From the NCBI GenBank assembly GCA_014238425.1, contig JABABD010000003.1, positions 1 to 34,387 on the forward strand: DNA of 34,387 nucleotides. The letters run 5' to 3'. This stretch comes from Flavobacteriaceae bacterium (GTDB lineage: Bacteria > Bacteroidota > Bacteroidia > Flavobacteriales > Flavobacteriaceae). Both the position numbers and the translations under genes were made by a program. Below, one piece after another: positions 1 through 12,600 of the stretch. The notes under the pieces were generated by a model, which did no database searches, was not told where the DNA came from, and was given only the letters and a program-made list of their open reading frames with translations. How positions within the stretch are numbered: the first letter of the stretch is position 1; each line of letters starts with the position of its first letter.

Positions 1-2230
1 ATACTATTCCCGTCTCCTTTAACCTCATCATCTTTCTCTTGGCCTTGGAAACCATATCTATAATCACCACTACTGCCATGTCTGTTGGGCAATAGCATTC
101 CGAAGGGAAAGTAATCGTTATGAGCTATTATATCTGGGCTAAACGTGCCATTAGAAATCACGACTTTTCGGTCGCTCACAACACTTAACACATTGCCTAA
201 ATGGTTACTAAGTTCAAAGCGTTTGTCACCTATTTTATTTTCAAAGAACGTTTGCTCTAAAGTAGGGGCTTCTTCGGTGATTTCCAAATTCTTTTGCTCC
301 AAGCCTAAGCGCGAGGTGCCATATATGGTCTGTTCTTTGAGAACCATTCCATTGGTACCTTTTTTATACACACCCATCACATTACCCTGCGCATCACGCA
401 CATACAACGTTGTTATGTTATCTTCAACCTCTGTTTTAGCGATACGATTGCCTAAACCATCATAGGTAAACTCCAGATTGCTTTCATTTGGTCTTCCGCC
501 GCGTTTGGTAATACGACGTACTTTACCATCGATGCGCCAATCGATATTGGTAATACGCTCTCTATTATCACGCGTTAATTGGCCAATAGCATCATACCCA
601 TAATTATTTGGATCTTGATCTCTTAAACTCCCAAAACGCCCACTTTCACTATCGTTAACATGGTCTAATTGGTTGGTTGGCTCTTCTTCACCTGTTTCTG
701 GGTTAATTTTAGTCTTATAACGGTACCTTAAATTATCCATAGGTCTTACATTACCGTTAGCATTTTGTGCATCTCGTATTAGGCGTTGTAGGTTTCCATT
801 ACGGTCGTAATTGTATCTGCTAAAATAATTTTCAGTAGCAGCGCCATTGGTTACAGCATAGCCTTGCATACGCTTAATACGGTTTAATTGATCGTAGCGA
901 TAATCATTAAGCTGACTTGGTAATATAGTTTCATCTGTATTAAGCAAGCCTGTAATCATTTGCTTGATGTTCCCGTTATAAAGATTTCTATTGGTACGTA
1001 AGGAGGGCGTTGTGCTATACGCAAATGATGCGTTGACACTCGACCCAATAGGTTGATAGTCGTCTCTAAAATAACTCAAACTATAGCCCATAGCATCACG
1101 AGCAACAAGAGAACCAGAAGTGCCATCTGCACCCATGTCGTCATCAACAATCATGGTTTCGCTGTTTACACCTTTAAGCCAACCTTGAATGGTATAGGCA
1201 TAATCCATACCTTGTACGTCTTTTTCTCCTAACACCGTTCTGGCAAGTGGTCCATGCGCAAAGTACTCATAAGATGCATCGTTTTCCCAAAGCATCCCAT
1301 CACTTGATGTTTCTACTGCTACAATACGGTTATCGGCATCATAGGAATACCGATGTACAAACATGTCTGGTTGCCCATCTTGATAGGTGACTGTATTTAC
1401 ATTACCACTTATAAGGTCGTACTCATACTGTATTTTTTTCATGCCAGAATATGGGTTACTAGCGTCCAATACCATGAGTTTATTATGTTGAACCAATTCT
1501 TGTACATTTCCATGGATATCATAATTGTAAAACATAGCGTTATCATAAGACGCGACGCTGGTTCCCGTGTTTTTTGCATCATAATAATAAATGGCCGTGA
1601 CTCTGTTTCTGGAATTGTCAGGTGTATCGTTACTCACGGTTAGAGTATCGAAAATATCGACTGCAAAAGAAACGGGTTTGCTATAGGTGCTTGTGGTCAC
1701 TTCCACTTGGTTATCAGAAATATTTTGCGGATATCCTGTATTAGTCACTACAAAGGAGTTGTCGTTTGTGTACACGAGTTTACCCTCGTTGTCATTAATA
1801 GCGATTGCCACATTAGGCAGTAATTCTCCCGCTTCTGTAATGCGCCCTAGGTTGTCATAATTCGTATAGCTAAAGGTATTATTAGCACGCTGTTTAGCAT
1901 TTTGAGAGGCTATGATTCTTCCTAAATCGTCATAAGCAAAGCGTGATACTCCACCATCTGGCGTGTTTTGCCAAACAAGTTGATTGAGAGAGTTGTAGCG
2001 ATATTCTGTTTCCAGAACATGATTAGGTAATAAACTAGGGTCTTCGATGTCTGGATCTTGAGCACGATGGGTGTTTATTTGATCGTTGAGACCTCCATTA
2101 AGAACTTCTTCTGTAAAACGTTGTACACCTTCAGGTGGCACGGTTTTCAATAAATTACCTGCTTGATCGTAATAGTAGAGTGTGTATTGATATTCCTTAT
2201 CAAAATAGGTCATATCCAGAGTTTCCACGG
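1..2230 (-). repeat. YD-repeat array and RHS core within the RHS protein
   Basis: This is the coding segment for tandem Tyr-Asp motifs ([54 protein letters not shown]), ending in the hallmark RHS core motif around DYFPFGM and [10 protein letters not shown]. In RHS and Tc toxins these strands spiral into a hollow cocoon. The window ends a few residues after QGQEKDDE, before the usual DPxxGRF junction that precedes the variable C-terminal domain. Confidence 0.9.
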
Positions 2231-5200
2231 CATTGTTCAATGCATGATCTAAATAGGCATTTATGAATTCCTCGCGCTTGGCATCTAACACGCTTTCATA
2301 GATATCGCGGGTATAGGCTACAGATACGCTAGCAATAAATTGTTGGCAGGCGGTTTCTTCGGGAATTTCTATGGTGACATTGGTGCTAAAATCGACTGGA
2401 AATGCTACAGGCACACAGATACCAGGATTGTTATTTAAATACTCTGTGGTAAAGGCTGCCCATGTTTGTGGTGCTAAATTATTAGCGCGCTCCGTATCTA
2501 CATGTGTTTTATAAAGATCGATAATGCTTTGTATACCATCATAACCATAATTGAACTCTGTGGCACCAAAGCGAGAAATGGACATATAATCTATAGATGC
2601 CGCACTATTGGTAACCCCAAACGTATTTATGTAATACGTGTAATCTTTCACCAAATACTGTAATGAATAAGCACAAAACTCATCCTCTGCAATAACCTCT
2701 TCTAAAGGAACATTTAGAAAACTCATTAAACCTGTATATGTAGAATACGTATCTGTACAACTGAGAGGTGCTACAAGTGGTGGAATACATATCTGTGTGC
2801 CGCAGTCTTCACGAGCACTTAGTGACGATGTGCTTCTTGAAGTGACTTTTGATCTATATGATATTTGATTCTGTAACGAGAAGTCATCAGGATGGCTGTT
2901 GATATCGTCAATATCTCCTTCGCTAACGGCTATGCGATTGAAATACGAGGTGTCAGTGATAACATTCTTATTCGTTGATCTCATACTTATGTTTGGAGGT
3001 ACTGCTAGAATATCGCACATACCAATCTGTGAAGCCATATGACCAGTGGCTGAAACTTTTTCAAGGCGACTAACCCAAATACTAACATTTTTCCCCACTT
3101 TGATCTGCCCAGAAAAATCCTTATATTCTATGGTTGCGAACCAATTTCGTCTATTATTTATTCCTTCGTTAGGATTACTTCTCAAGAACTTTATGTCTAC
3201 TATTTCACCGACAGATTCAAAGTCAGATTCAAAGAAAAAATGGAGACTTATATACGAGCCACTAGAAAAAAGAGCTTGTACGTCGAATGAACCATAACCA
3301 TTGTTAGAACTGCGTAATAAATATCTAGAAAACGTATTATCATACGTTAGATCAGGGAAGTTAGTTGCATAAAAAGGTTCTAATAATGTTTTGAACCTAT
3401 GGTTTAAATCAAAACCATCCCCATCATTACCAGTAAAAAACAAAGCATCGTACACATCATTTCTTTCTGGGCTGTCTCCCCTTGGCGCATTAAAGACATC
3501 TTTTATTAAATCTTCCAGTAAATTTTCCTCTATGGCATCATCAACACATATATCTATATCTTCATTATCTAAATTGTCAGGATGATCTTGAAGAGGAATG
3601 TTTGTATAGCGTTCATTAAGATCGCAACCGAAATAAAAATAATTCGAATCAAGCGATGATGCATGACGGTTCTCATTTATTCTCTCTTGACGCGGAGAGA
3701 GATAAGATATTCCTATGCTTTGGGGAAGCCCATCCTTATCTATATAATTCAAAATGAACGTCGAAGATGATTCTCCTGTATGAATTAAAGATTCAATTGA
3801 ACGTATATTTCTTAAATCTGCTCGAAATGTGAATTGAATAATATGTATATCTGAAAATTGAAAAAGGAACGAGGTAATCGCCCCACCTTGCCTAGTAATT
3901 GCTGTAAAACGCACTTGATCGGTATAAGAAAAATTAATACCGTCAAAGGTATCATAAGGTCGGTTTGAAGCATGAAATCTAGTGTTTTGAGTAAAAAAGT
4001 TTTGTAAAAAGGGTGTAAACTCGGGATAATTCAACATTTCATACGTACCTGAGAAATCAGCTGAGGAATCGATTGTTTCGAATAGGCCATCATTGGAGAT
4101 TAATGCATTTAATAATGAAAGCATATTTTCCTCGAATAAATCTTCATAATACCCCTCATCCTCACAAGTAGGGCCGTCCGGATCGCCTACCAAATCGTTA
4201 ATATCACCACAGCATAGTAAATTAATGAGCGTCAGATCTTCTTTAACCAATGATCCATTGATAGTTATACGATTGAAATCGCTATCGAGATATGTAATCC
4301 GTGCTTTTTGTTGTGTAATCCTACCTAAACTATTATAGTCGTAGCTAAAGTTCACTGCTGTATAACTGTTGATCCCAGTAATAGGAAGCGCCTTATCCAA
4401 ACTTAATAAGAAACGTTGCACATCATCTATAGAGATTCTATACATGTTATTGCCTAAAGGCGTCCAAGTTGCTTCGCTACCTCCAAAAAAGGTCGCTAAG
4501 TAACCGTTGCTATATAGTGGAAGATTACTTAGGGTTTGTGGTGTATTAATCGTTTTCTCGGCGTAAAGACCATTTAGCAAATCTAAGAAAGCATCGCTGA
4601 AACGGCTTTCAATATTACAGTCGCCTAACGGACCCGAGATATCTCCATTACCTAAATATTCACCAATACCATCTGCCTCGGTAATACTACAGTTAGAAAT
4701 TCTGGCTTGTGTTGTACCGTTAACGACTACCTCTTCATACTCTGTCGCCTCCAAACTTGTTCGCCACTGTGCTACTGCTTGAAATGTAAACCATTGGTTT
4801 GTCTCATCATAAGTAGTATTGATGTTACTTAGCTTGGTAATAACCCAATTGGCATTATTATAAGTACTCCAACTATTGGTAAAACCAGCTGGGAGTTTTA
4901 TAGTTATAGGAATATCACCAACTCCTAAATTAATTTGTAATGCATCACCAACGATTGTATTTGACATTACCACAGGTTGATCCGTTGGATAGATGCCTCC
5001 TAAATCTTGAAAAAGCGACGGGCTTAAATAGCTTCCTGTATAATTACGACTTCCTGAAAGTCCTGTAGAGGCAAATTCTTGAAAATAAAACTCTAAAAAT
5101 GCTTGTAAATCTCGTGCTAAAGGACATAAACCTGTTTGTACATAAAACTCATATCCCGTAAATTCTTCAAGATCTGCAACGACATCTTCTGCAGAGGCTC

Positions 5201-8200
5201 CAGAATCGTAAAGATTGTCGGATGGCTTAAAACGTTTTTCCTTTGTTAAGTAATCGTTTGCATAAGAATCATCACATAAATCTTCTGCCGAGCCATTAAT
5301 ATTATCGGCAATTACATTTTTAATAGCACTACTATAATCTGAGATGACTGTTAGCAAACTTGAAGGTGGAGATTCATCCCCAATGCAGCCATTATAACAG
5401 TCGTTATTTTTAGCATAAACATTAGCAAATAAAGATTGGATAGTTTGCTTTATATTGATGTAATTTGCTTTATAAATATTCCAGAATCGATCACGTTGTT
5501 CCGGACTCAACGTACTTATATTACCTGGTCCAACGCCATTTGCTTCGGTACAGCTATTAATACTATTACATACTACAGCTGCATAAGAAATTTGTAATAC
5601 ATTTAATCCAGTACCATTATAGCTAGTTGATAAGGCTTCGTTAATAAGATTTGTTCGTGCTCCAAAGAGTGCGAAATTCTCGAAACCACCTGGAATTTGA
5701 CTAGAAAAATATGGATCCGTATCTCCTAAAGAAGTTGCATTATTTAGCATACCTGCAGATACAGCATCTTGATAATTAGTTAGCAATCTTAAGTATTGGT
5801 CAAACCCATCAGAATTCATGGTTGCAGTATTTACAGAGCTTGTTATTCCACAAACAGCTTCGGCATATTGTAAATAGCAGTATTCTGGATGATACACTAA
5901 CAAAGATTCTGCCCATTCATCTTGCCAAATACCGCTAGCAATAAAATCTTCGGCATTGGCTAAATATTGGAGCTCTACCAAAAACTCATCGTTATCTAAT
6001 GCATCACTCTCAGCAATTAATTCGAAACTGATGTCTGTTCGTAACTCTGGGTCGTATGAAATTTCTTCTACATCATCGATTATGATGCTTGTCTTTTTTA
6101 CGCGTATATAGCTTATTCCTCCATCATCATTATAGTAATGTCCTAATGTATATAACTCATCTGTAGTAGGAAGTGGGTCAAATTCAGGATGTCTAGGATT
6201 TCTCCAACTATTATGTAATCCGTCTACTATCTGAGTGCTAAAGAGTACGTTTTCGTCATTAAAAATATTTAAATTAACCTGGATTTGTGATGTAATATTT
6301 GTTGTAGACAGACTACTAGGTGTTTGTCCGTATTGGCCTGTTGGCTTCATATCATCAAGCAATTGTGAACGTACTATATTGCACGATACAGAATTTGAAA
6401 CCGACGTATCTGTTGAACCATCTGGAAGCCCACTACCATCACTACAAGGTGCATAACAGGCGGCGATTAAATCGTCCCATTGATTTTCGAAAACCTGACG
6501 TAATCGTTCTCTTTCAATGTCTAACTCTTCAGGAGTCAAGTAATCTAAACTTGAAAAATCGTAAGCTTCTAATTGAGCCTCTGCAAAGGCTTCTTTTCCT
6601 CCATAATCATCTATTAAAGCTTGCTCACATTCTTCACATGTAATAAAGCACCCATTAATTATAGTATCTGGGATTGTTGTTACTACTTCGGGCGCTATAT
6701 AACAGTCACTTCCTTCTGTAATTAAACTTGTTACATAGGCATTTGCGTATTGTTCAAGTTGTGTTTTGTCTACTACAAGATTCTTATTAATTGTAAATGA
6801 ACCTCTAGGAATATCTACATCGAGACTAGGAAGATCTTGTGGGTTAGGAATTTCAAAAGTATCATCTGGGGTATTCAAAATTATAGCCTTTTGAAAAGGG
6901 CTTGTCAGTAAACTACTTCCATCTGCATCAACAACATCAAAGAACAAATTATAATGCATCGGGTAGTTTGTAGTAGTACCTGTTTCACATTGAAATGAGA
7001 ATTCTAAGTTATTTTTAAGGGTATAATCAAATGTAAATTGGTCATCCGCGGCTGTAAGTTTCGACGCTGTGTACAACAATGCATCATTGCGAGTTCCGAA
7101 AGCTAGAGTTGATTGTCTTCTGTTATTATCCAGTGGTGTATCTATAGCGTCTATATTTAGTTTTCCTAATAGATCCACTATTATCGGTGCATGTAATCCA
7201 CTATCTATAGACTCATCGGTTAGCCCGATGAGTCTAGTTGGTTTTGCTCCTGCCAATGCCGTGGCAATAGTTCTACCTTGGGGATCTATATAACTTATGC
7301 TAGCTTGACGATTTGGGTCTACCACTAAATTCTTTTTGTAGTGAGAAAAATGCCCCACACTATATCCGAATAGCCTGTTGAGTTCTTTTTGTTCTGGAAC
7401 ACCATAATAGTATTCCATTTCATGTGTGCTCCCTAACTGATGTTGAACTCCAACACCACCTTTTCTACGAATTCTTCCTGTATTATCTGGCGTATATTCT
7501 ATTTGCGAAAATGGGTGGTTTACGGCATCGGGAATGCGAGCTTTATATGGACCTGAGATGTCGTTAAGTGGTGAATAATATTTACTAGCACCAAACAGAT
7601 TAGACATCTCTTTAGAAGTTGCAGGTGTATCCAATATATTTTGGTCATCTAAATCGAAATCTTGATAACTATAGATTTCACCGGAGTTATTTTGATTGAA
7701 ATCTGGATAGTATCCTATAGCATTTTCAAGAGTTGGAATGGGTAGTATTTCTATGGCAGGTCTTCCTTGAGCATCATATACAACTTCGCCAATAACAATA
7801 TTGTCGTCTGAATTAATTTTAGTAATGGTTTGTCGATTTCTTAAGGTTCCATCAAAATAGCTAACCACTTCCTTTTTCTTGCCTTCTTCTGCATAGGATG
7901 CTTGAAACTGCCAGTTTTTATCGACTTCATGATCTTCAGTAATTTGATATACATAAGGATCCCAATCTTCTACGGTGACTTCATTTCCATCTCCACGACT
8001 CCATGTTCCATATTTATACTTTGAAGCATTATTCTCTAAATATCTACCTACTGCTCGTACACGATACATAAGATATCCTTTAGAATAGATTAAAGGTACG
8101 TTGTACTGAAGATTCGTTGTTTGTATTCTTGTACTGTTTAACCTAAAATCGCGGGTGGTAAATGGAATGGTAACTTTTTCTCTAGGTACAGCATACTCAT

Positions 8201-8864
8201 TACCATAGCTATCAACCCAAGTCCATTCTAGGTCATATGATTCTGCTCCGGTAATAATTTCCCAGTTAATTTGCAGCTCATTTGTTTCGGCTACCAATGA
8301 CGCTAATGGATTAAGAACATTTGTAGAGAGTTCGTAATACGTTTTCGCATCAAAACCAATATTTAGCCCAATATTTTGAGGAATTGTGCCATTAATCACA
8401 GGAGTTGCATTAGTTGCAAGATTAGTGTAGGTTCCATCCAATAATTCTATTTTTACACCATAGCTGTTTTTTAGTACATGTTTGCTAATATCTACCGCTA
8501 AACCTCCAGTACCTGCAATAGGGTTGTGTTCAACTGCCAAAGACATTGCATAAGCATTTGCATCATCTGTGGCTCCAGTAGGTAAAACGGGTGTCACCAT
8601 TATATTTAAAACGTAAGAGTACCAATCGTTTGGCAATTCATTATCCTTGATGTAAAGACTTACATAGCCTAAAGGATCTATATTCAATAGTTCAGGACCT
8701 TCTATTCTTGTGGTTATATGTTGCAAAGGGCTTGTAGTTCCTAATACAACATCCATATCTACCGAATTAAATTCGCTAACATCTTGGGCATGACCTTTAG
8801 TCATTGCAAAAAGTAACAGAACTATGACTGTTTTTAATAAGAGTTTTATATTTCTAGTAACCAT
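1..8864 (-). CDS. Giant exported RHS/YD-repeat protein (C-terminus off the left edge)
   Basis: The reading frame is open for 2954 codons from ATG at 8864 to the window edge. Residues 1-27 form a Sec signal peptide ending GHA-QD. Next comes an extracellular N-terminal region with a fibronectin-like stretch. At roughly residues 330-530 lies the Bacteroidota RHS N-terminal signature, including [26 protein letters not shown] and [14 protein letters not shown] long Cys-containing middle follows, with four diverged repeats (positions 5140-3030). YD repeats begin near 2230, for example [29 protein letters not shown] and YDDLGRI. The final visible part is the RHS core ([33 protein letters not shown]). 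RHS shells of this kind encapsulate a C-terminal effector in TcC and polymorphic toxins; that part would lie beyond position 1. It is last in a four-gene operon, 14 bases after the 250-residue gene. The family assignment is secure; the toxin role is inference. Confidence 0.93.
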   Translation of the reverse strand, partial: MVTRNIKLLLKTVIVLLLFAMTKGHAQDVSEFNSVDMDVVLGTTSPLQHITTRIEGPELLNIDPLGYVSLYIKDNELPNDWYSYVLNIMVTPVLPTGATDDANAYAMSLAVEHNPIAGTGGLAVDISKHVLKNSYGVKIELLDGTYTNLATNATPVINGTIPQNIGLNIGFDAKTYYELSTNVLNPLASLVAETNELQINWEIITGAESYDLEWTWVDSYGNEYAVPREKVTIPFTTRDFRLNSTRIQTTNLQYNVPLIYSKGYLMYRVRAVGRYLENNASKYKYGTWSRGDGNEVTVEDWDPYVYQITEDHEVDKNWQFQASYAEEGKKKEVVSYFDGTLRNRQTITKINSDDNIVIGEVVYDAQGRPAIEILPIPTLENAIGYYPDFNQNNSGEIYSYQDFDLDDQNILDTPATSKEMSNLFGASKYYSPLNDISGPYKARIPDAVNHPFSQIEYTPDNTGRIRRKGGVGVQHQLGSTHEMEYYYGVPEQKELNRLFGYSVGHFSHYKKNLVVDPNRQASISYIDPQGRTIATALAGAKPTRLIGLTDESIDSGLHAPIIVDLLGKLNIDAIDTPLDNNRRQSTLAFGTRNDALLYTASKLTAADDQFTFDYTLKNNLEFSFQCETGTTTNYPMHYNLFFDVVDADGSSLLTSPFQKAIILNTPDDTFEIPNPQDLPSLDVDIPRGSFTINKNLVVDKTQLEQYANAYVTSLITEGSDCYIAPEVVTTIPDTIINGCFITCEECEQALIDDYGGKEAFAEAQLEAYDFSSLDYLTPEELDIERERLRQVFENQWDDLIAACYAPCSDGSGLPDGSTDTSVSNSVSCNIVRSQLLDDMKPTGQYGQTPSSLSTTNITSQIQVNLNIFNDENVLFSTQIVDGLHNSWRNPRHPEFDPLPTTDELYTLGHYYNDDGGISYIRVKKTSIIIDDVEEISYDPELRTDISFELIAESDALDNDEFLVELQYLANAEDFIASGIWQDEWAESLLVYHPEYCYLQYAEAVCGITSSVNTATMNSDGFDQYLRLLTNYQDAVSAGMLNNATSLGDTDPYFSSQIPGGFENFALFGARTNLINEALSTSYNGTGLNVLQISYAAVVCNSINSCTEANGVGPGNISTLSPEQRDRFWNIYKANYINIKQTIQSLFANVYAKNNDCYNGCIGDESPPSSLLTVISDYSSAIKNVIADNINGSAEDLCDDSYANDYLTKEKRFKPSDNLYDSGASAEDVVADLEEFTGYEFYVQTGLCPLARDLQAFLEFYFQEFASTGLSGSRNYTGSYLSPSLFQDLGGIYPTDQPVVMSNTIVGDALQINLGVGDIPITIKLPAGFTNSWSTYNNANWVITKLSNINTTYDETNQWFTFQAVAQWRTSLEATEYEEVVVNGTTQARISNCSITEADGIGEYLGNGDISGPLGDCNIESRFSDAFLDLLNGLYAEKTINTPQTLSNLPLYSNGYLATFFGGSEATWTPLGNNMYRISIDDVQRFLLSLDKALPITGINSYTAVNFSYDYNSLGRITQQKARITYLDSDFNRITINGSLVKEDLTLINLLCCGDINDLVGDPDGPTCEDEGYYEDLFEENMLSLLNALISNDGLFETIDSSADFSGTYEMLNYPEFTPFLQNFFTQNTRFHASNRPYDTFDGINFSYTDQVRFTAITRQGGAITSFLFQFSDIHIIQFTFRADLRNIRSIESLIHTGESSSTFILNYIDKDGLPQSIGISYLSPRQERINENRHASSLDSNYFYFGCDLNERYTNIPLQDHPDNLDNEDIDICVDDAIEENLLEDLIKDVFNAPRGDSPERNDVYDALFFTGNDGDGFDLNHRFKTLLEPFYATNFPDLTYDNTFSRYLLRSSNNGYGSFDVQALFSSGSYISLHFFFESDFESVGEIVDIKFLRSNPNEGINNRRNWFATIEYKDFSGQIKVGKNVSIWVSRLEKVSATGHMASQIGMCDILAVPPNISMRSTNKNVITDTSYFNRIAVSEGDIDDINSHPDDFSLQNQISYRSKVTSRSTSSLSAREDCGTQICIPPLVAPLSCTDTYSTYTGLMSFLNVPLEEVIAEDEFCAYSLQYLVKDYTYYINTFGVTNSAASIDYMSISRFGATEFNYGYDGIQSIIDLYKTHVDTERANNLAPQTWAAFTTEYLNNNPGICVPVAFPVDFSTNVTIEIPEETACQQFIASVSVAYTRDIYESVLDAKREEFINAYLDHALNNAVETLDMTYFDKEYQYTLYYYDQAGNLLKTVPPEGVQRFTEEVLNGGLNDQINTHRAQDPDIEDPSLLPNHVLETEYRYNSLNQLVWQNTPDGGVSRFAYDDLGRIIASQNAKQRANNTFSYTNYDNLGRITEAGELLPNVAIAINDNEGKLVYTNDNSFVVTNTGYPQNISDNQVEVTTSTYSKPVSFAVDIFDTLTVSNDTPDNSRNRVTAIYYYDAKNTGTSVASYDNAMFYNYDIHGNVQELVQHNKLMVLDASNPYSGMKKIQYEYDLISGNVNTVTYQDGQPDMFVHRYSYDADNRIVAVETSSDGMLWENDASYEYFAHGPLARTVLGEKDVQGMDYAYTIQGWLKGVNSETMIVDDDMGADGTSGSLVARDAMGYSLSYFRDDYQPIGSSVNASFAYSTTPSLRTNRNLYNGNIKQMITGLLNTDETILPSQLNDYRYDQLNRIKRMQGYAVTNGAATENYFSRYNYDRNGNLQRLIRDAQNANGNVRPMDNLRYRYKTKINPETGEEEPTNQLDHVNDSESGRFGSLRDQDPNNYGYDAIGQLTRDNRERITNIDWRIDGKVRRITKRGGRPNESNLEFTYDGLGNRIAKTEVEDNITTLYVRDAQGNVMGVYKKGTNGMVLKEQTIYGTSRLGLEQKNLEITEEAPTLEQTFFENKIGDKRFELSNHLGNVLSVVSDRKVVISNGTFSPDIIAHNDYFPFGMLLPNRHGSSGDYRYGFQGQEKDDEVKGDGNS
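3030..5140 (-). repeat. Four diverged repeats (about 130-180 residues) in the RHS protein
   Basis: Four consecutive protein segments begin with a Cys followed by an acidic or amphipathic helix: [13 protein letters not shown] (near 5135), [18 protein letters not shown] (near 4620), [19 protein letters not shown] (near 4170) and [19 protein letters not shown] (near 3556). Each continues with a loop containing aromatic FF or F residues, a region of alternating hydrophobic strands and, in the later copies, an IxYxDxxG-like strand. Identity is low, so this is a pattern judgement by eye. They sit between the N-terminal RHS signature and the YD array, where a carrier or adhesion function is possible but not shown. 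Confidence 0.5.
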
Positions 8865-8878
8865 GTTTTTTTAATATT

Positions 8879-9631
8879 TTACTGGTTATTTTTGTTTTCA
8901 GTTTGATCAATTAATCGGTATTGGGTATATGCATCTTGTAAAACGAGACCATTATTCGTTTCTATTTTTATATAATCTTTCAATTTTGGAACCTCAGGAA
9001 TAGTATTAAGATTATGTGATAGGAGTATTATTAAGCGTCCATAATCTTGCTCTTGAATATTATCTTCTTTGTTTAAAAAAGGGATGAGATTCGAGAAATA
9101 GAGTTCCTGTTTAACAACACTATAATTTTCTTTATCAATATGTAAAATGACTTTACCATATGGGAGTTGAAAATTCTTGCGTGTGGAAATCATTTCGCAA
9201 AGCAAAATAGTACCCTTATCTATTATTTGTGATTGATCATAGTATTTTAAAAAAGCACCTACATCAACAGGTGTGTTGTTTAAGGTATTTCCGCTTAAAC
9301 TGTTATATGTAATTACTTTTTTATTAGAATCTACAATAAGACGTGCTTTTGAAAAATGCAAAATTTTAGACCCTAAAGCTTCAATCTTAGTAAAATCTCC
9401 CTTTTTTATCATTTTTCCTTGGTAGGATTCTGTGATTGTATTACCACTTAAACCTCTATGCATATTGTATACAATATCGATCTGATAGTGATTGGCAGAC
9501 GTGTAAAATTGAGTTATCTTTTTTAAGACTTCTTTTACCTGATGGTTTTGTTGCGCACTTGCCGTACTAATACACATTACCATAATTAGAGTAATCGTAA
9601 ACAGATATTTTATGTGCTTTATAATAGTCAT
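8879..9631 (-). CDS. Exported 250-residue protein, possibly LolA-like
   Basis: A clear Sec signal peptide spans residues 1-26 (MTIIKHIKYLFTITLIMVMC..., cleaved near STASA-QQ). The mature part begins with a helix and then consists mainly of predicted beta-strands with a typical LolA/LolB-like rhythm (helix-FYTSANHYQIDIVY-strand-YQGKMIKKGDFTKIEALGSKILHF-strand, later KVILHIDKENYSVVKQELYFSN). LolA-fold proteins bind lipid or hydrophobic peptide segments in the periplasm. The gene begins one base after the stop of the LRR/Ig gene and ends 14 bases before the RHS start, so the four genes are very likely cotranscribed. A periplasmic helper or chaperone for its giant neighbours is a reasonable inference. 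The family call is tentative, and no catalytic motif is visible. Confidence 0.75.
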   Translation of the reverse strand: MTIIKHIKYLFTITLIMVMCISTASAQQNHQVKEVLKKITQFYTSANHYQIDIVYNMHRGLSGNTITESYQGKMIKKGDFTKIEALGSKILHFSKARLIVDSNKKVITYNSLSGNTLNNTPVDVGAFLKYYDQSQIIDKGTILLCEMISTRKNFQLPYGKVILHIDKENYSVVKQELYFSNLIPFLNKEDNIQEQDYGRLIILLSHNLNTIPEVPKLKDYIKIETNNGLVLQDAYTQYRLIDQTENKNNQ

Positions 9632-9632
9632 C

Positions 9633-12600
9633 TTAATTATTTAACTTAGAATTACCCGAACGCGTTTCTTGAATGGTATATACACCTCGTTCTGTTTCTT
9701 TTTTCACTCTTACCAAACCACCTTCGTAATCATATTCATAAAAAGTTGCATAGTTATTCTCGTCTAATTCGGCTTGTAAGCGCTGCGTAGTGGCATCATA
9801 CACGAAAGATTTCATATTGCTATCAAACGGATGCAAGCGTACATCATCAAAGTAGGCGTTTAGGCCATCGCCTTCATTTTTTAAGAATATGGTCATATTA
9901 GCTGCATTCCCTGGAATAGTAAAATCTGTTGAAATGCGTTGCCATCCATCAATTATATTTCCTTTTGGATTGAAAATTAACTCATTTGTTTCTAAAGGAA
10001 TTACAGTTCCATCTATATCTTTATATACTAATTCGATAGATGTATTTAGATAGCTCATCACTTGATAATCTTGATCTTCTTGATAGGTGAAAAACTCTAC
10101 AGAGGATTCGATTCCAGACAGTGTAGAACCTTCACTTAGTTCATTAGTTAATGACGTACTTAAATAAGCTTGATCTCCTTCAATGCTAAAATCAGAAGTA
10201 ATACAAAAATTGTCTACGCACACAGATGCATCCTTAAATGTGATAGATATACTAGGATTATTAAGCATAGGATAATGGTAATCACGTATTACATCTGGAA
10301 AAGGAGGGAAGCTCCATCTTACTTTAGGAGTTTTATAAGTGAATTTATATAAATTGTTCGCATCAAGAGAAAACGAAAACCCTATCGTTCTATTAATCCC
10401 ATCTGTATTTTCCTTTTCAAGTTCAAAATTGTAAATAGTTAAATTATTTGACCCAATATCTTTAACATACGGCACTAAAGCGTCGACATTTGGAGCTAAT
10501 GGGTCTAATCTCAGCACATAAACATCTGGAATACTTTCTTGCTCCAAAACCTTGTTTTTTAGATACTCTAAAAGATCTATAAATGCATCGCTTACATCAC
10601 TAAAATTCCTTACTTCAGAAGAAGTCGCAATTAAAGCATCTTCTCTCACCCATCCACTAATAACATAACGATCTCCTGGCTTGGGTAAAAATTTTATACA
10701 AGTAATAAGTTCTGGTATAATAATTTCTTCAATATATACGGTGACAGCAAGCACTCTTAGTCCGCTACATAATCCTTCTCCTATTCTAGCATAATAGGTC
10801 TCTCCATCTATAAGTTCGTAAGCATTGCTATAAGCATTACCTCTAGAGACATCATCATACCAAAGTATGGTGTTTTCCAATTGGAAAAAACTGGTTAATG
10901 TAGCTATAGTTTCTCCTTGTGCTACAGCAATCTCTCGATTATAAACTTGCGAATTTGCTTCAACATCTATAATAGATACTAACACTGGTATACGTTCTTC
11001 GCTGATATTTGTGCCATTGGTTTGCTCAGCATAATACGTAGTTCCATCCACCAAAAGATCTGAATTATTATATACAACCCCTCCTGTTTCCTCAGAATAC
11101 CAAACTATAGAATGTGAGGCATTGGTTACTTCCATTTCAAGGTTAGCAATTGTAGGGTTATCTGAGCTACAAAATTCTTGAAACCCATCTCCAATAGGGT
11201 TTAAAATACCTACAAATACTTCAACACCTAAACGACAAGCAGTGGATCCCTGTGCTGCATAATAAATACTCGCAGTAACCAAAGGAGTTGTAATAGGAAG
11301 AGATATTGTACCTGTTTCTGTGGCATACCAAGTTATAGAATTACCAGTTACTTGAATATCTTCTATAGTTGGGTTATTTATTGATTCAAATTCTTGATAT
11401 TCATCACCCTCAGGAGCTCCTAAATCAAAAATAATCTCAACAGGAATCCTTGGATTTCCACTATCATTATCCGCCCAAACGATATTTGAAGGAAGGCTTT
11501 CGAGTTCATCTGTGTGATGATATTGAGACCCACCAATTGGTTGATTATACCAACGTGTAATATTGTTTAGGGGTGAAATAAGATCTGCAATAGTAGGTTC
11601 GACATCCGAATTACAGAAAGATTGTACATCAATATCGTAACATGCTGTCGACAATGAGTCTTGCTTTTTATAAATTCGTATCCCATCAATAAGCATATAC
11701 ACGGGATATGCATTACTTGAATCTGAAGCCGAAGATGCCACAGCGAATTGAATCCGCTGCCCAGAATTTGATGCAGTGAATTCCAATCTTGCTCTTTCCC
11801 AAATGCCCATTAAGGCAGGTTGTACAGGTTCAGAAGCTTTATCTTCTACACCAAATCGTATTTGCCAGAATCCGTTAGCTTCACCTTGTAATTGTTGTAG
11901 CATAAGATTGGTGGCATTGGCTTGGTAGAATTCCACGACATATATTTCGCCTACTATTAAGTCGGAAACATCTGTATAAAAGACCTCAGTTGTATTATCA
12001 ATACGCAGTCCACCAGCACATATACCGCCGTTAGGAGAGCTATTAAAATTATAATTAAGATATGGATCTGTAGTATTCGTTAGTGGTGGCAGAAACGTAT
12101 CTGGTGAGCCACTTCTAACGCGCCATCCCGTATCGCCAAGTGTTTCATTTCTACCATCAATCACTACGGAGGCCGCGGCTTCAAAACTCCCATCGACAAG
12201 GTTATCAAGAGCGTTTACACAATCACCACCAGAATTAAGATCATTAGTGATTATCCTAAGTCTACATAATCCCCCTTCCATGAGCGCATAATAATCTTCA
12301 CCATCAATCAAAGGTGTGTTAGAAGGTAAAACTTCTTGGCTTGTCGCGGTACTATACCATTCAATCTGAGCTCCCATTATCCATGGGATTACTTCAATAT
12401 TCTGTAATGTTGGATTAGTGGTAAAATCAAAATATTGAACCTCTGGACCTAAGGGTATATCTTGATCTATGTAGACAATCACAGCGATTCGTTGAGGAGG
12501 TAATGTATTGGTGGTATCTTGCCAATAAACTCCTCCACTTATCAAAAGTGTGTTTATGTCTAAAGGAGTTCCGCCAGTTTGAGTCAAGTACCATGGAAAT

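Noticed and set aside
145..7293. Several plus-strand open frames of 60-110 codons inside the RHS gene region
   Set aside because: They lie antisense to a continuous 2954-codon frame with clear protein signatures and show no domain or start context of their own.
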